A DNA stretch of 64,000 nucleotides from Microvirga sp. KLBC 81 (GCF_003075415.1 NZ_QDAH01000029.1:1-64000); one strand, 5' to 3'. Numbered from the stretch's first letter, positions 17,140-27,160 are shown. Notes: a model not told the origin generated them from the letters alone. Translations and numbers: made by a program.

Positions 17140-18156
17140 ATGCCCCGTTACGCATTCGAAGACCTCACACCCGGCACCACGCAGATGCTCGGCCCCTACA
17201 CCGTCACGAAGGAGGCGCTGCTTGCCTTTGCGCAGGAATACGATGCGCAGCCCTTCCATGTGGACGAGGTAGCCGCCAGGGATAGCTTTATCGGCACGCT
17301 GATCGCCTCGGGCTGGCATACGTGCTCGATCAACATGCGCCTGCTCGCCGACGACCTGATCCTCGATTCCACCTCCATGGGCGCGCCTGGCATCGAGGAG
17401 GTGAAGTGGTTGAAGCCGGTGAGGCCTGGCGACAGCTTACGCTCGCGCATGACGATCCTGGAGAGCCGCCCTTCGAAGAGCCGCCCCTCCCTCGGCCTCG
17501 TGCGCTTCCAGTTCGAGATGCTGAACCAGGCCGACGAGGCCGTGTTCACTCAGAAGAACTGGGTGATGTTCGGACGCCGAGATGCGGAGCCTGTTACGGG
17601 CTCAGGTTCGAGCGTTCTCGCGGCTGCCGCCTCCGCCATGCCGGACCACACGCCGAAGCGGGAGCTGCCGCATATTTCCCCGAACCCTTATTTTGAGGAT
17701 CTCGTGATCGGTGAGACGGAGGAGCTCGGCTCGTACCACTTCGAGCCTGACGATATCATCGCGTTTGCCGAGCAATTCGACCCGCAGCGTTTCCATGTGG
17801 ATTCGGAGGCCGCGAAAAACAGCCTTTTCGGTGCACTCTGCGCCTCAGGCTGGCACACAGCGAGCGTGTGGATGAAGCAGATGGTCGGCTATCGCAGCCG
17901 CATTCGCGCGAATGCGCTGGCCCACGGCGCTCGGCCCGCAAGGCTTGGCCCCTCCCCGGGCTTCACGGATCTGAAATGGCTGAAGCCCGTTTACGCGGGA
18001 GACACCATCACATATCGCTCCACGGTGACGGGCAAGCGTGTGTCGAACTCGCGCCCCGGCTGGGGTCTGGTGTTCCATCACAACAGCGGCACGAACCAGC
18101 GCGGAGAAGAGGTCTTCTCCTTCGAGGGCATGGTGTTCTGGGAGCGGCGGCCTTAG
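17140..18156 (+). CDS. Tandem MaoC-like (hot-dog fold) dehydratase
   Basis: The 338-residue protein contains two MaoC domains in one chain. Repeat 1 has FEDLTPGTTQMLGPYTVTKE, FAQEYDAQPFHVDE and ASGWHT; repeat 2 has FEDLVIGETEELGSYHF, FAEQFDPQRFHVDS and ASGWHT. Each carries the D-x-QxxH hydratase region (DAQPFH and DPQRFH). MaoC domains dimerise, so the fusion should form an internal hot-dog pair, hydrating enoyl-CoA-type substrates. The frame is open further upstream over the nfi gene; the ATG at 17140 is the natural start. The TAG stop is part of a repeat. Confidence 0.88.
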   Translation: MPRYAFEDLTPGTTQMLGPYTVTKEALLAFAQEYDAQPFHVDEVAARDSFIGTLIASGWHTCSINMRLLADDLILDSTSMGAPGIEEVKWLKPVRPGDSLRSRMTILESRPSKSRPSLGLVRFQFEMLNQADEAVFTQKNWVMFGRRDAEPVTGSGSSVLAAAASAMPDHTPKRELPHISPNPYFEDLVIGETEELGSYHFEPDDIIAFAEQFDPQRFHVDSEAAKNSLFGALCASGWHTASVWMKQMVGYRSRIRANALAHGARPARLGPSPGFTDLKWLKPVYAGDTITYRSTVTGKRVSNSRPGWGLVFHHNSGTNQRGEEVFSFEGMVFWERRP

Positions 18157-18248
18157 AGCTGATTCCATTGGCATGGAATCAGCTCTCTTCTTTGCGGGGC
18201 CGCATTTTCTGACGGCGAACCGGATCCACTTCGCCGGAAAATGCTCTA
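18154..18248. repeat. Bipartite intergenic repeat, copy 3, variant subfamily
   Basis: The first hairpin pairs AGAGCTGATTCCAT (18155-18168) with ATGGAATCAGCTCT. The second opens near GCATTTTCTGACGGCGAA and closes with TTCGCCGGAAAATGCTCTA. The inner sequences differ from the other copies but the layout is the same. The element provides the TAG stop of the MaoC gene at one end and the TAG stop of the opposing HD gene at the other. Confidence 0.75.
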
Positions 18249-18824
18249 AACGGCCTTTGAGCCTTCAGCCCGCGCGCGGGTCTCTTCGTCGAGAACGGCG
18301 CGGATCTTGGCGAGCAGTGGATGGGCTGCGGTCTGCTTCCGACCGTAGCCGAGATTGAACGTGTAATCGAAATCGGAAGGGTTTTGCCCCTGATTGTGCT
18401 GGAGGATCGTCTCCAGCTTGTCGAGCCCTTTGGCGATGATGGCCTCGGGCGTGGAGGCCGACTCGTACTCCTCCCACAAAGCCAAGATCTCACTGCGCTT
18501 CGTTGGATGAAGGGCTTTGGTCAGCACCTTCAGATCCGCCCTTTCCTGAGCGGCCTTGTTGGTGCCCTCGCTCTGCAAAATGGCGGGAATGTCTCCGCTC
18601 AAGGCTTCACCAAGATCATGCACGATGCAGAGCTTGATGAGACGTAAGGTATCGATGCTCTCGAATTCATCCGCGAACACGAGGGCCATGAGGCACAGCC
18701 GCCAGGTATGCTCGGCCACGCTCTCAGGCCGCCCGTTGGACGTATGCCCGCTGCGAAGGACATCTTTCAGCCTCTCCGCTTCGCGCAGGAACTCCAATGC
18801 TCCCAAGATGCGATCCGTCGGCAT
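18246..18824 (-). CDS. HD-domain phosphohydrolase (YfbR/HDDC2-like)
   Basis: The 192-residue protein has the HD-superfamily metal site: a histidine in SVAEHTWRL (residue 39), the HD pair in LCIVHDLGE (residues 69-70) and a later aspartate in LDKLETILQ. The arrangement fits the 5'-deoxynucleotidase/HDDC2 group, which removes phosphate from deoxynucleoside monophosphates. It sits 15 bases after the stop of apt, which supports a role in nucleotide metabolism. Its TAG stop lies in the neighbouring repeat. Confidence 0.85.
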   Translation of the reverse strand: MPTDRILGALEFLREAERLKDVLRSGHTSNGRPESVAEHTWRLCLMALVFADEFESIDTLRLIKLCIVHDLGEALSGDIPAILQSEGTNKAAQERADLKVLTKALHPTKRSEILALWEEYESASTPEAIIAKGLDKLETILQHNQGQNPSDFDYTFNLGYGRKQTAAHPLLAKIRAVLDEETRARAEGSKAV

Positions 18825-18839
18825 CGTCAGTGTTGTCCC

Positions 18840-19385
18840 TTAATGCCCCTCGAAGCTCACGAGGCTGCGCACTTCCACACCAAGATCACGCAGCTTCTGT
18901 GCGCCGCCAAGATCGGGGAGATCAATGATGAAGCAGGCGGCGACGATCTTCGCACCCATCTGGCGAAGCAGCTGCGTGGCCGCGACGGCCGTGCCGCCGG
19001 TGGCAATGAGGTCATCCACGAGGATCACGCGCTCGTCCTGGCCGATGGCATCCGTGTGGATCTCCATCTCGTCCACGCCGTATTCCAGCGAATAGGCGAT
19101 GCGCACCGTCTCGTGCGGAAGCTTGCCCTTCTTGCGGATCGGCACGAAACCTGCGGAGAGCTGATGTGCCACAGCGCCGCCGAGAATGAACCCGCGCGCC
19201 TCGATGCCCGCAACCTTATCGACACGACCTCCTGCGAAAGGATGCACCAACTCGTCCACTGCACGGCGGAAGGCGCGCGCATCCCCGAGCAGGGTCGTGA
19301 TGTCGCGAAAGACGATGCCGGGCTTCGGATAATCCGGGATCGAGCGGATCGCTGCTTTGAGATCGGTGAGGAGACGCTGGTCCAT
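18840..19385 (-). CDS. apt: Adenine phosphoribosyltransferase
   Basis: The 181-residue enzyme turns adenine and PRPP into AMP. It shows [15 protein letters not shown] near the N-terminus, the substrate region [15 protein letters not shown], and the PRPP loop [14 protein letters not shown]. The start at 19385 ([10 protein letters not shown]) is the family start. It lies 73 bases downstream of mtnP, which releases adenine from methylthioadenosine, so the two form a salvage pair. Confidence 0.96.
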   Translation of the reverse strand: MDQRLLTDLKAAIRSIPDYPKPGIVFRDITTLLGDARAFRRAVDELVHPFAGGRVDKVAGIEARGFILGGAVAHQLSAGFVPIRKKGKLPHETVRIAYSLEYGVDEMEIHTDAIGQDERVILVDDLIATGGTAVAATQLLRQMGAKIVAACFIIDLPDLGGAQKLRDLGVEVRSLVSFEGH

Positions 19386-19458
19386 GGAGTGCCTGCCGTG
19401 AGTGCGAATATCGTCTGGTCTGGGAGGCACGCGACAAAACCATGCCTGCCTGGGTGCT

Positions 19459-20337
19459 CTATGCGGGGTTTAGCACACGGCCCGCAATAGCATCGAGTTT
19501 TTTCAAGAGCTCCGGATCGCGCGCGGAGGGAGCCGTCATGATGGCGCCATCGAGCGCCCGATCCGAACCCACGGGGCACGGCTCGTGCTCAGCCGGGAAA
19601 TAGCGCGCGACGCGGGCGATAAGGCGGGCCACTTTGGTGGCGTTCTGCTTGGCGACCGTAACGACGGCAGCGACGTCCACGCTGTCATGGTCAGGATGCC
19701 AGCAATCGTAATCGGTCACCATGGCAACGGTGGCGTAGGTGATCTCTGCCTCACGCGCGAGCTTGGCCTCGGGCATCGCCGTCATGCCGATCACGTCATA
19801 GCCCAGCGTTTTGTAGGTCATGGACTCGGCGTAAGTAGAGAATTGCGGCCCCTCGATGCACACGAGCGTGCCGCCGATCGTGAACGGGATCTTCTCGGCT
19901 ACCGCCGCATTCGCAATGCGTTGCCGGAGCAGAGGACCGACCGGATGCGCCATAGGCACATGCGCCACGCAGCCTTTGCTGAAGAACGAGCTTTCGCGCT
20001 TGTGCGTGCGGTCCACGTATTGGTCCACCAGAACGAAAAAACCAGGATAATACTCGTCCTTGAAGGAGCCGCAGGCGGAGACCGAGATCAGGTCCGTCAC
20101 GCCGGCGCGCTTCATCACATCGATATTGGCGCGGTAATTGATGTCGGATGGCGACAGGCGATGGCCACGGCCATGGCGGGGAAGGAAGGCCACATCCGTC
20201 TCGCCGATGCGGCCCATGCGCAGAACGTCGGAGGGCTCACCCCAGGGAGAGCGGCTTTGCACTTCGCGCACGTCCTCGATCCCCGGAAGATCATAGACTC
20301 CCGATCCACCGATGATCCCTAGAACCGCCTTCGTCAT
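19459..20337 (-). CDS. mtnP: S-methyl-5'-thioadenosine phosphorylase
   Basis: The 292-residue enzyme splits methylthioadenosine with phosphate into adenine and methylthioribose 1-phosphate. It begins [20 protein letters not shown] and has the phosphate region [20 protein letters not shown], the methionine/substrate block [14 protein letters not shown] ([13 protein letters not shown]), and [14 protein letters not shown]. The ATG at 20337 matches the family; the open frame continues upstream into a repeat. The product adenine is the substrate of the next gene, apt. Confidence 0.95.
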   Translation of the reverse strand: MTKAVLGIIGGSGVYDLPGIEDVREVQSRSPWGEPSDVLRMGRIGETDVAFLPRHGRGHRLSPSDINYRANIDVMKRAGVTDLISVSACGSFKDEYYPGFFVLVDQYVDRTHKRESSFFSKGCVAHVPMAHPVGPLLRQRIANAAVAEKIPFTIGGTLVCIEGPQFSTYAESMTYKTLGYDVIGMTAMPEAKLAREAEITYATVAMVTDYDCWHPDHDSVDVAAVVTVAKQNATKVARLIARVARYFPAEHEPCPVGSDRALDGAIMTAPSARDPELLKKLDAIAGRVLNPA

Positions 20338-20411
20338 CTCTTCGTGCCCTCTCAACAAGCTCGAGGCGCGACCATAGCGGCTGCTGAGGCCAAACCCAAA
20401 CGGGGTTGCCC

Positions 20412-20545
20412 CTAGAGCCTCGGACCCACGGGTGAAATCCACTTTTGGGTCCGAGGCTCTCTTCTTTTGCTGGAGCATCGTTGAACGCGGGATACCGGAT
20501 CCACTTTTCGCTGACGCGGCCCTTCGGGTCCGCACGATGCGCTAG
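20412..20545. repeat. Bipartite intergenic repeat, copy 4
   Basis: Hairpin one is a perfect 15-bp stem, AGAGCCTCGGACCCA (20414-20428) with TGGGTCCGAGGCTCT (20446-20460). Hairpin two runs from GCATCGTTGAACGCGG to CCGCACGATGCGCTAG and contains CCGGATCCACTTTT. The terminal CTAG supplies the TAG stop of the 2H phosphoesterase gene on the minus strand. The element also fills the region upstream of mtnP. Confidence 0.85.
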
Positions 20546-21150
20546 CGGAGCGGGAACGAGAAGATCTCGTCGAGTTCCTGGCAGGGAAAGAGGGTTTCCC
20601 GGATGATCTTGAGACGCTCCACGGGAGCCGCAATCGAAATCGGGATCGCCTCGACTGCCTCTACGACGCTGTCCGACACCACGTCCGAGGTCCGGTAACG
20701 CGCGAGTGTCGAGTGGATGAGGTTGTAGCGCATGGGCTTGAGGCCGGGCGGCGGCGGGATGGAATCCGCGATCTTCTCCCGCAGGGCCGCGATCAGGCCC
20801 GTCTCATCGGTTGTGACGGCAATGATCGCGGTGTCCGTCACTTTCAGCTTCGAGAACCGTAAGCTTAGAGGGCCATGGCCTGAGCAGAGGCCCTCCAGCA
20901 AGGCGCGGCAGGGCTCGGCGATGCTGCTCCAATAGCCCTCCTTGTCGAACCGCTCCTTCACCTGCACCAGGGCATAGAGCGTGACGTGCAGCGCCTCGGG
21001 TGGAGCGAAATGGAGCGGGACGGGCCAGCGTGCGGCTATGGACTCCTGAAGCTCTCCCAGAGAGGTGTGGGTCTCAGGTAAAAGGTCCGGCTGGACGTGA
21101 TAGGCGAGGCACGGCTCGCCCCAAATATCGTCGGCGATGGTCTGCAGCAT
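20542..21150 (-). CDS. 2H phosphoesterase (2'-5' RNA ligase-like)
   Basis: The 202-residue protein carries the two H-x-T/S motifs of the 2H superfamily: HVTLY near residue 55 and HSTLARY near residue 150. Relatives open or form 2'-5' phosphodiester links or process 2',3'-cyclic phosphates in RNA. The intervening FSKLKVTDTAIIAV strand pattern fits the bilobal fold. The substrate is unknown. It ends inside a repeat that gives its stop codon. Confidence 0.85.
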   Translation of the reverse strand: MLQTIADDIWGEPCLAYHVQPDLLPETHTSLGELQESIAARWPVPLHFAPPEALHVTLYALVQVKERFDKEGYWSSIAEPCRALLEGLCSGHGPLSLRFSKLKVTDTAIIAVTTDETGLIAALREKIADSIPPPPGLKPMRYNLIHSTLARYRTSDVVSDSVVEAVEAIPISIAAPVERLKIIRETLFPCQELDEIFSFPLR

Positions 21151-21252
21151 GCGGACGCCTTAAGACCATCGTTACCGGAAGTCACCAGAAAACCCGGCCT
21201 GAGGACCAAGGCGCGATCATAGATTTCGCAAACGAGAAGGCTGGGCCTGGAG

Positions 21253-21618
21253 CTACACGCCGAGTTGGAAGACAAGGAACAACCCAAATCCGACGACGAT
21301 CAGCCCTGCGCTCACGATCTTCGCCACAAGCAGCGGTGATCCGGCGCTCTCGATTTCGGCACGCCTTTCAGCCCTCTCGGCTGCGGACATTCTCTCTTCA
21401 GCGGCCATGAACTGGATATAGAGACTTGCAGCCTGATCGTGGACAAGAGGTCTTCCCCCTTCCAACTCAACGGTCAGCGCGATCACCCCGATGATCAGTC
21501 CAAGGACTCCTATCCCGAGAAAGCCGACGATCTGGTAGGCGACATAGGACGTCGCTCCCAGACTGGCCACCAGCAGGACGAGATGAACGACGTCTGATGT
21601 CCTGAAGCGCAGATGCAT
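21253..21618 (-). CDS. Unknown membrane protein with three predicted helices
   Basis: The 121-residue product has two adjacent membrane helices (VVHLVLLVASLGATSYVAYQ and GFLGIGVLGLIIGVIALTV), an amphipathic cytoplasmic stretch rich in Ala/Glu/Arg (AAEERMSAAERAERRAEIES), and a last helix (VSAGLIVVGFGLFLVF). I chose the ATG at 21618 because GGAG lies five bases before it. No family is recognised. Confidence 0.6.
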   Translation of the reverse strand: MHLRFRTSDVVHLVLLVASLGATSYVAYQIVGFLGIGVLGLIIGVIALTVELEGGRPLVHDQAASLYIQFMAAEERMSAAERAERRAEIESAGSPLLVAKIVSAGLIVVGFGLFLVFQLGV

Positions 21619-21690
21619 GTTGTCTCCAGGGACAAGGTCCATTTGACAACACTATTCAGCTATTTGGGTTCGTTGACCACATGAGGCCAA

Positions 21691-21720
21691 AAGAAAAAGG
21701 CCCCGATTTCCGGGGCCTTT
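21691..21720 (-). terminator. Rho-independent terminator of petABC
   Basis: A perfect 10-bp stem, AAAGGCCCCG (21696-21705) with CGGGGCCTTT (21711-21720), lies seven bases after the petC stop. Read on the minus strand it is followed by a T-rich run. Confidence 0.85.
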
Positions 21721-21727
21721 CTCGAAA

Positions 21728-22612
21728 TTACGGATTGTGCGTCATCGGCGGGGTGGCGTGGCCTTCGACCTCGCCGCCCACCCGGGACCACACCTTCTTC
21801 TTCGTGAAGTAGAGCAGGCCCGAGAGCACCAGCAGGAACAGCATGACCTGGAAGCCGAGGCGCTTGCGGGCTTCGAGATGCGGTTCAGCCGTCCAGGTGA
21901 GGAACGCCGTCACGTCCTTGGCGTATTGATCGACCGTCTCCGGAGCCTGAGGCTGGCCGGCCTCGTTCTTCGGATATTCGACCTGGCCGTCGCTGAGCGG
22001 CTTAGGCATGGCGATCACGTTGCCCGGGAAGTAGTGGTTGTAGTGACCACCTGCCGGAACCTGGAAACCGGCCGGAGCCTCCTCGTAGCCGTTGAGCAGC
22101 GCCACGAGGTAGTCGGCGCCGTTCTCGGAATACTGGCGGAACACGTCCGTGATGAACCAGGGGAAGCCGCGCTCGTAGGTGCGGGCCTTCGAGATCAGCG
22201 ACAGATCCGGCGGAGCCTTGCCACCGTTGGCCGCAGCCGCCGCGTTCTCGTTCGGGAACGGAGCCGGGAAGCGGTCGGCCGGACGGCCGGGACGCTCGAA
22301 CATGTCGCCGGCATCGTTCGGGCCGTCCTGGATCTTATACTCCGCAGCGAGCGCTTTCACCTGCGCCTCGGAGAATTCCGGGCCGCCTGCCTCGGCGAGG
22401 TTGCGGAACGCGACATAGGTTAGGCCGTGGCAGGAGGCGCAGACCTCCCGGTAGACCTTGAAGCCGCGCTGCAACTGAGCCCGGTCGAAGGTGCCGAACG
22501 GACCCTGGAAGCTCCACTTCAGCTGCGGCGGGACCGGGGTCTCGCCAGCGGCAAAGACCGGGGCCGAGAGGCCGAGAACGGCAGCGGCGATGAGAAGAGT
22601 ACGCTTCATCAT
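21728..22612 (-). CDS. petC: Cytochrome c1 of the bc1 complex
   Basis: The 294-residue protein has a signal peptide (MMKRTLLIAAAVLGLSAPVFA), the haem c site CASCH at residues 58-62, the axial-methionine region FPGNVIAMPKPLSDG and a C-terminal membrane anchor (VMLFLLVLSGLLYF). It carries electrons from the Rieske centre to soluble cytochrome c. The ATG at 22612 follows GAGGAA; a second ATG comes next. It begins 23 bases after petB, forming petABC. Confidence 0.96.
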   Translation of the reverse strand: MMKRTLLIAAAVLGLSAPVFAAGETPVPPQLKWSFQGPFGTFDRAQLQRGFKVYREVCASCHGLTYVAFRNLAEAGGPEFSEAQVKALAAEYKIQDGPNDAGDMFERPGRPADRFPAPFPNENAAAAANGGKAPPDLSLISKARTYERGFPWFITDVFRQYSENGADYLVALLNGYEEAPAGFQVPAGGHYNHYFPGNVIAMPKPLSDGQVEYPKNEAGQPQAPETVDQYAKDVTAFLTWTAEPHLEARKRLGFQVMLFLLVLSGLLYFTKKKVWSRVGGEVEGHATPPMTHNP

Positions 22613-22635
22613 TGTTCTATTCCTCAACGCTCGCA

Positions 22636-23916
22636 TCAGCCCTTGGACGACGGCTCGGCATTGGCGCCGGCCGGCACGCCGGCCCCGCCCTTCTGCACGC
22701 CCATGACGGATTCGAGGATCGAATTCGGCAGCGGCAGCGGACGCTCGACGAAGCCGAGCACCGGCAGGACGATCAGGAAGTGGGCGAAGTAGTATGCCGT
22801 GCAGATCTGCGACGCGATCACGTACCAGCCCTCAGCCGGGCGGGAGCCCAGCCAGCCGAGCAGGAAGCAGACCACCACGAACAGCCAGAAGAACTGCTTG
22901 TAGAGCGGGCGGTATGCCGTGGAGCGCACTTTCGAGGTGTCGAGCCAGGGCATGAAGCACCAGATCACGATCGCCGCGCCCATGGCGATGACGCCGCCGA
23001 GCTTGTCGGGAATGGCGCGCAGGATCGCGTAGAAGGGCAGGAAGTACCACTCCGGCACGATGTGCGCGGGCGTCACCGCCGGGTTCGCCGGGATGTAGTT
23101 GTCCGCATGGCCGAGGTAGTTCGGCATGTAGAACACCCAGTAGGCGAAGAAGAGCATGAACACGACGACAGCGAAGATATCCTTGATCGTCGCGTAGGGG
23201 GTGAAGGGAACGGCGTCCTTGCCCGACTTGATCGGAATGCCGGTCGGGTTGTTCTGGCCCGGCACGTGCAGCGCCCAGATGTGCAGGGCAACGACGCCCG
23301 CGATCATGAAGGGCAGCAGATAGTGCAGGGAGAAGAAGCGGTTGAGCGTCGGGTTGCCCACCGAGTAGCCGCCCCAGAGGTAGCTGACGATCGTGTCGCC
23401 GACCATCGGGATCGCCGAGAAGAGGTTCGTGATCACGGTGGCGCCCCAGAAGCTCATCTGTCCCCAGGGAAGCACGTAGCCCATGAAGGCGGTGGCCATC
23501 ATCAGGAGGAAGATGATCACGCCCAGGATGTAGAGCACTTCACGCGGCGCCTTGTAGGAGCCGTAGTAGAAGTTGCGGAAGATGTGCACGTAGACCGCGA
23601 CGAAGAACATCGAAGCGCCGTTGGCGTGCAGGTAGCGGAGGAGCCAGCCATAGTTCACATCGCGCATGATGTGCTCGACGGACTGGAAAGCCAGTGCCGC
23701 ATTCGGCGTGTAGTACATGGCCAGGAACACGCCCGTCACGATCTGCGAGACGAGCATGAACACCAGGATGGCGCCGAAGGTCCAGAAATAGGTGAGATTC
23801 CGCGGCACCGGGAAGGCGATGAACGAGGAATGGATGAGACCTGCGATGGGCAAGCGGCTCTCGAACCACTTGGCGAAGGCGCTCTTGGGAACATAGGTTA
23901 TAGGATGCTGGCTCAT
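22636..23916 (-). CDS. petB: Cytochrome b of the bc1 complex
   Basis: The 426-residue multi-pass protein contains the full cytochrome b, not the split b6/IV form. Recognisable blocks are [13 protein letters not shown], the haem-ligand region [28 protein letters not shown], the Qo-site PEWY ([10 protein letters not shown]) and [13 protein letters not shown]. It binds haems bL and bH and both quinone sites. The ATG at 23916 ([10 protein letters not shown]) is the natural start. petA ends 25 bases upstream. Confidence 0.97.
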   Translation of the reverse strand: MSQHPITYVPKSAFAKWFESRLPIAGLIHSSFIAFPVPRNLTYFWTFGAILVFMLVSQIVTGVFLAMYYTPNAALAFQSVEHIMRDVNYGWLLRYLHANGASMFFVAVYVHIFRNFYYGSYKAPREVLYILGVIIFLLMMATAFMGYVLPWGQMSFWGATVITNLFSAIPMVGDTIVSYLWGGYSVGNPTLNRFFSLHYLLPFMIAGVVALHIWALHVPGQNNPTGIPIKSGKDAVPFTPYATIKDIFAVVVFMLFFAYWVFYMPNYLGHADNYIPANPAVTPAHIVPEWYFLPFYAILRAIPDKLGGVIAMGAAIVIWCFMPWLDTSKVRSTAYRPLYKQFFWLFVVVCFLLGWLGSRPAEGWYVIASQICTAYYFAHFLIVLPVLGFVERPLPLPNSILESVMGVQKGGAGVPAGANAEPSSKG

Positions 23917-23941
23917 GGATGTCGCCTGATCGTCGCTTAGG

Positions 23942-24505
23942 TTACGCCGTGGCTTCTTGGCCGATGATGATCTTCGTGTCGGACGCGAAGGTGTAGGGCG
24001 GGATCGGCAGATTGATGGGAGCCGGACCACCGCGGACGCGGCCGGAGGTGTCGAACACCGAACCATGGCAGGGGCAGAACCAGCCGTGATACTCGCCCTG
24101 CTGACCCAGCGGCACGCAGCCCAGGTGGGTGCAGTTGCCGTAGACGACGAGCCATTGGTCCTTGCCCTGCTTCACGCGGTCGGCATCGGCCTGCGGATCG
24201 CGCAGGGAGGCCACGTTCACGTCCTGGGCAGCCTTGATCTCTTCGGCCGTGCGGTGACGGATGAAGATCAGCTTGCCGCGCCAGAAGACCTTCACGATCT
24301 GCCCTTCGGCGATCGGGGACAGGTCTACTTCGACGGGGGCGCCTGCAGCCACCGTCGCCGCGTCGGGCGCCAGGGACTGAACGAAAGGCCATACCAGGGT
24401 TGCTCCGCCGACAACGGCGGCTGCGCCCGTGGCGATGTAAAGGAAATCGCGCCGTGTCGGCTCAGCGACATGAGTGGTGGTCTCGGCCACGTGGCTCTCC
24501 AGCAT
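23942..24505 (-). CDS. petA: Ubiquinol-cytochrome c reductase Rieske iron-sulfur subunit
   Basis: The 187-residue protein begins with a twin-arginine-type anchor, [18 protein letters not shown], which is kept as a membrane helix. The [2Fe-2S] ligands are in CTHLGC (Cys125, His127) and CPCHGS (Cys144, His147), with Cys130 and Cys146 for the disulfide. It accepts the first electron from ubiquinol. It is the first gene of petABC. The ATG at 24505 fits the family. Confidence 0.96.
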   Translation of the reverse strand: MLESHVAETTTHVAEPTRRDFLYIATGAAAVVGGATLVWPFVQSLAPDAATVAAGAPVEVDLSPIAEGQIVKVFWRGKLIFIRHRTAEEIKAAQDVNVASLRDPQADADRVKQGKDQWLVVYGNCTHLGCVPLGQQGEYHGWFCPCHGSVFDTSGRVRGGPAPINLPIPPYTFASDTKIIIGQEATA

Positions 24506-24699
24506 TGAACAAAAACGAGAACCGCACGTCTTCAATGCCTCGCGAGACAAGGCATTCGGCACGCCAGTTCCTAGCTTGAAGGAACAAGCATACGCGTCAA
24601 CGCGCACGCAATGCGACTGGGAGTCGCCGCGCGGTGGCTCTTTGGCACGGTCACGCCCCGCTGTCCATAGGCGGATTGGAGATGTTCCAACCTGTTTCC

Positions 24700-26565
24700 T
24701 TACAGCGACACCGGCTCCCGGGCCCCTTCTCCCTCCCCTGCCCCAAGGAAGCCACCGGACTGGCGCCGCCAGAGCCGGGCATAGAGCCCACCGGCCCGAA
24801 GCAGCTCCGCGTGGCTTCCCTCCTCCACGATCTGGCCCTCTTCAATGACAATGAGGCGGTCGAGGGCCGCAATGGTGGAGAGGCGATGGGCAATAGCGAG
24901 CACGGTCTTGCCCTTCATCAGCGTCGCCAAGGAATCCTGGATCGCTGCCTCGACCTCCGAGTCCAAGGCGGAGGTGGCCTCATCCAAGACCAAAATGGGA
25001 GCATCCTTGAGGATCACACGGGCAATGGCGATACGCTGGCGCTGGCCGCCGGAGAGCTTCACCCCCCGCTCGCCCACATGGGCATCATAGCCGCGCCGGC
25101 CCCGGTGATCCTCCAATCCCATGATGAAGTCATGAGCATGGGCTAGGCGCGCCGCCTCGACGATATCGCGGTCTGTGGCCCCTACCCGGCCATAGGCGAT
25201 ATTATCCCGGATCGAGCGGTGCAGGAGCGAGGTGTCCTGAGTGACCACGGCGATGGAGGAACGCAGGGAATCCTGGGACACCTTGGAGATGTCCTGCCCG
25301 TCGATGAGGATGCGCCCGCCCTCAACGTCGTGAAGGCGCAGAAGAAGCGAGGTGATGGTGGTCTTGCCCGCACCGCTGGTGCCGACGAGTCCGACCTTTT
25401 CGCCAGCGCGGATCGTGAGGTTCAATCCTTCGATGACACCGCCTTCCTTCCCGTAATGGAAAGACACGTCCTTGAAGCGGATCTCGCCCCGGCCAACCTT
25501 CAGGCGCGGAGCCTGCGGCATGTCCACCAGGCCATGCGGGCGGGCGATGGTCTGCATGCTTTCCTGGACCGTGCCGATATTCTCGAACACGTCGCGGACC
25601 GTATGCATGACCCAGCCGGACATGGCGAGGATGCGCATGACAAGGGCAAGCCCGGACGCCGCCTCGCCACTCGTCATGACGCCCCGGCTCCACAGGAGCA
25701 CCGAGAGGGCTCCAGTGGCAGCAAGCAGCAGGCTGTTCATGATGGACAGGAGGCCCGAGACAGTGGAGTTCAGCCGCAACGAATGGAGGAAGGCCTCAGT
25801 GTTGGCCCCGACTGCCTCCTTGACGGCTGAGCGCTCCTCGGCCCCCCGGGCGAAAAGCTTCACCGTCAGGATGTTGGTGTAGCTGTCGACCACCCGGCCC
25901 ACGAGGGCCGAGCGGGTATCGGCCACCTTGAGCGAGCGCTCCTTCGCCTGGGGAACGAAGAAGCGCAGGAGAACGATGTAGCCTACGATCCAGAGCCCCA
26001 TGGGCAGGGCAAGCCAGGGGCTGACACTGGAAAAGACCCCGAGGGCCGTGACCGCATAGATCGCCACGTAGAGCAGCGTGTCGATGAGCGTCACGGCAAT
26101 GCTGCGGATCGCGCCACCGCCCTGCATGATGCGGTTGGCGAGGCGGCCCGCGAAATCGGCCTGGAAATAGCTCACCGCATGGCCCAGCGTGTAAACATGG
26201 GTTCGCCAGCGGATCATATTGGTGCTCTGCGCGATGATCACCTGGTTGGAGATCAGCTCATGCGCAAAATTCAGGGCTGGCCTGACAAAAACGACGAGAG
26301 CCGCCATCATCATCAGGGTGGTTCCGTGCTCGGCCCAGACCCGGTCCGGCGTGGAATTGGCCAGGATATCCACCAGCCAGCCCAGCAGAATGTAGAGGGA
26401 CGATTCGAACAGGCCGACGGTCAGCGCGACAAAGAACAGGATCACCAGCCAGAAGCGCACCGGCTTGAGATAATGCCAGGTAAAGCTCCCCACCTTATTC
26501 GGCGGCGTCTCGTTTTCATCGAACGGCGCAAACGGATCGATCCGCTTTTCCAGCCACCGGAACAT
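24700..26565 (-). CDS. ABC transporter, fused permease and ATPase (exporter)
   Basis: The 621-residue half-transporter has an N-terminal six-helix ABC membrane domain and a C-terminal nucleotide-binding domain. Walker A is GLVGTSGAGKTTI, the signature is LSGGQRQRIAIARVI, Walker B is ILVLDEATSALDSE and the H-loop is IAHRLSTIAALD. Such proteins homodimerise and export lipids, peptides or drugs. An N-terminal cytoplasmic extension (FAPFDENETPPNKVG) is typical of a proteobacterial multidrug/lipid subgroup. The substrate cannot be assigned. Confidence 0.92.
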   Translation of the reverse strand: MFRWLEKRIDPFAPFDENETPPNKVGSFTWHYLKPVRFWLVILFFVALTVGLFESSLYILLGWLVDILANSTPDRVWAEHGTTLMMMAALVVFVRPALNFAHELISNQVIIAQSTNMIRWRTHVYTLGHAVSYFQADFAGRLANRIMQGGGAIRSIAVTLIDTLLYVAIYAVTALGVFSSVSPWLALPMGLWIVGYIVLLRFFVPQAKERSLKVADTRSALVGRVVDSYTNILTVKLFARGAEERSAVKEAVGANTEAFLHSLRLNSTVSGLLSIMNSLLLAATGALSVLLWSRGVMTSGEAASGLALVMRILAMSGWVMHTVRDVFENIGTVQESMQTIARPHGLVDMPQAPRLKVGRGEIRFKDVSFHYGKEGGVIEGLNLTIRAGEKVGLVGTSGAGKTTITSLLLRLHDVEGGRILIDGQDISKVSQDSLRSSIAVVTQDTSLLHRSIRDNIAYGRVGATDRDIVEAARLAHAHDFIMGLEDHRGRRGYDAHVGERGVKLSGGQRQRIAIARVILKDAPILVLDEATSALDSEVEAAIQDSLATLMKGKTVLAIAHRLSTIAALDRLIVIEEGQIVEEGSHAELLRAGGLYARLWRRQSGGFLGAGEGEGAREPVSL

Positions 26566-26664
26566 TCCCTTCCCCGATTCCTGTTCTCAAGTCCCCAGGT
26601 TTAACACGGGCGGAACCGAAAGCGTTCACTTGACGTGAGCCGCGCCTGCCCCGATGACGGTGCC

Positions 26665-27144
26665 ATGCCTCGTCTTGCCATTTTCCAGCCGGACATCCCG
26701 CAGAACACCGGCACCATGCTGCGCCTGGCCGCCTGCCTCGGCGTGCCGGTCGAGATCATCGAGCCTGCGGCCTTCGACGTGTCGGACCGGAACCTGCGCC
26801 GCTCCGGGATGGATTACCTCAACCACGTGACGATCACACGTCACATTTCCTGGCGCGCTTTCGAGGAATGGCGGCGCGAGGGAAGAGGCCGGCTGGTGCT
26901 GGCCACCACCAAGGGCGCCGTGCCCTACACCGATTTCCAGTATGAGCCCGAGGACATCATCCTGGTAGGTCGCGAGTCCGCCGGCGTGCCGAACGAGGTC
27001 CATGCGGCGGCGAATGCCCGGATCATCATCCCCATGCAGGCGGGCATGCGCTCGCTCAACGTGGCCGTCACCGCCGCCATGATCCTCGGCGAAGCCTTGC
27101 GGCAGACGGAATCCTTTCCAAACATCGGCATTTCGGGGCAATAA
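26665..27144 (+). CDS. trmL: tRNA (cytidine(34)-2'-O)-methyltransferase TrmL
   Basis: The 159-residue SPOUT protein begins MPRLAIFQPDIPQNTGTMLR, characteristic of TrmL/YibK, and ends with the knot motifs ILVGRESAGVPNEVH and MRSLNVAVTAAMILGEALRQ. It methylates the wobble base of certain leucine tRNAs. The ATG at 26665 is the family start. The gene is divergent from the ABC exporter, and a repeat hairpin follows it. Confidence 0.95.
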   Translation: MPRLAIFQPDIPQNTGTMLRLAACLGVPVEIIEPAAFDVSDRNLRRSGMDYLNHVTITRHISWRAFEEWRREGRGRLVLATTKGAVPYTDFQYEPEDIILVGRESAGVPNEVHAAANARIIIPMQAGMRSLNVAVTAAMILGEALRQTESFPNIGISGQ

Positions 27145-27160
27145 GGGCCTTGAGAAACAC

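Noticed and set aside
22612..23940. 442-codon open frame on the plus strand opposite petB
   Set aside because: It is antisense to a complete cytochrome b gene, its product is full of His/Arg/Glu runs typical of GC-rich shadow frames, and it has no recognisable motif.
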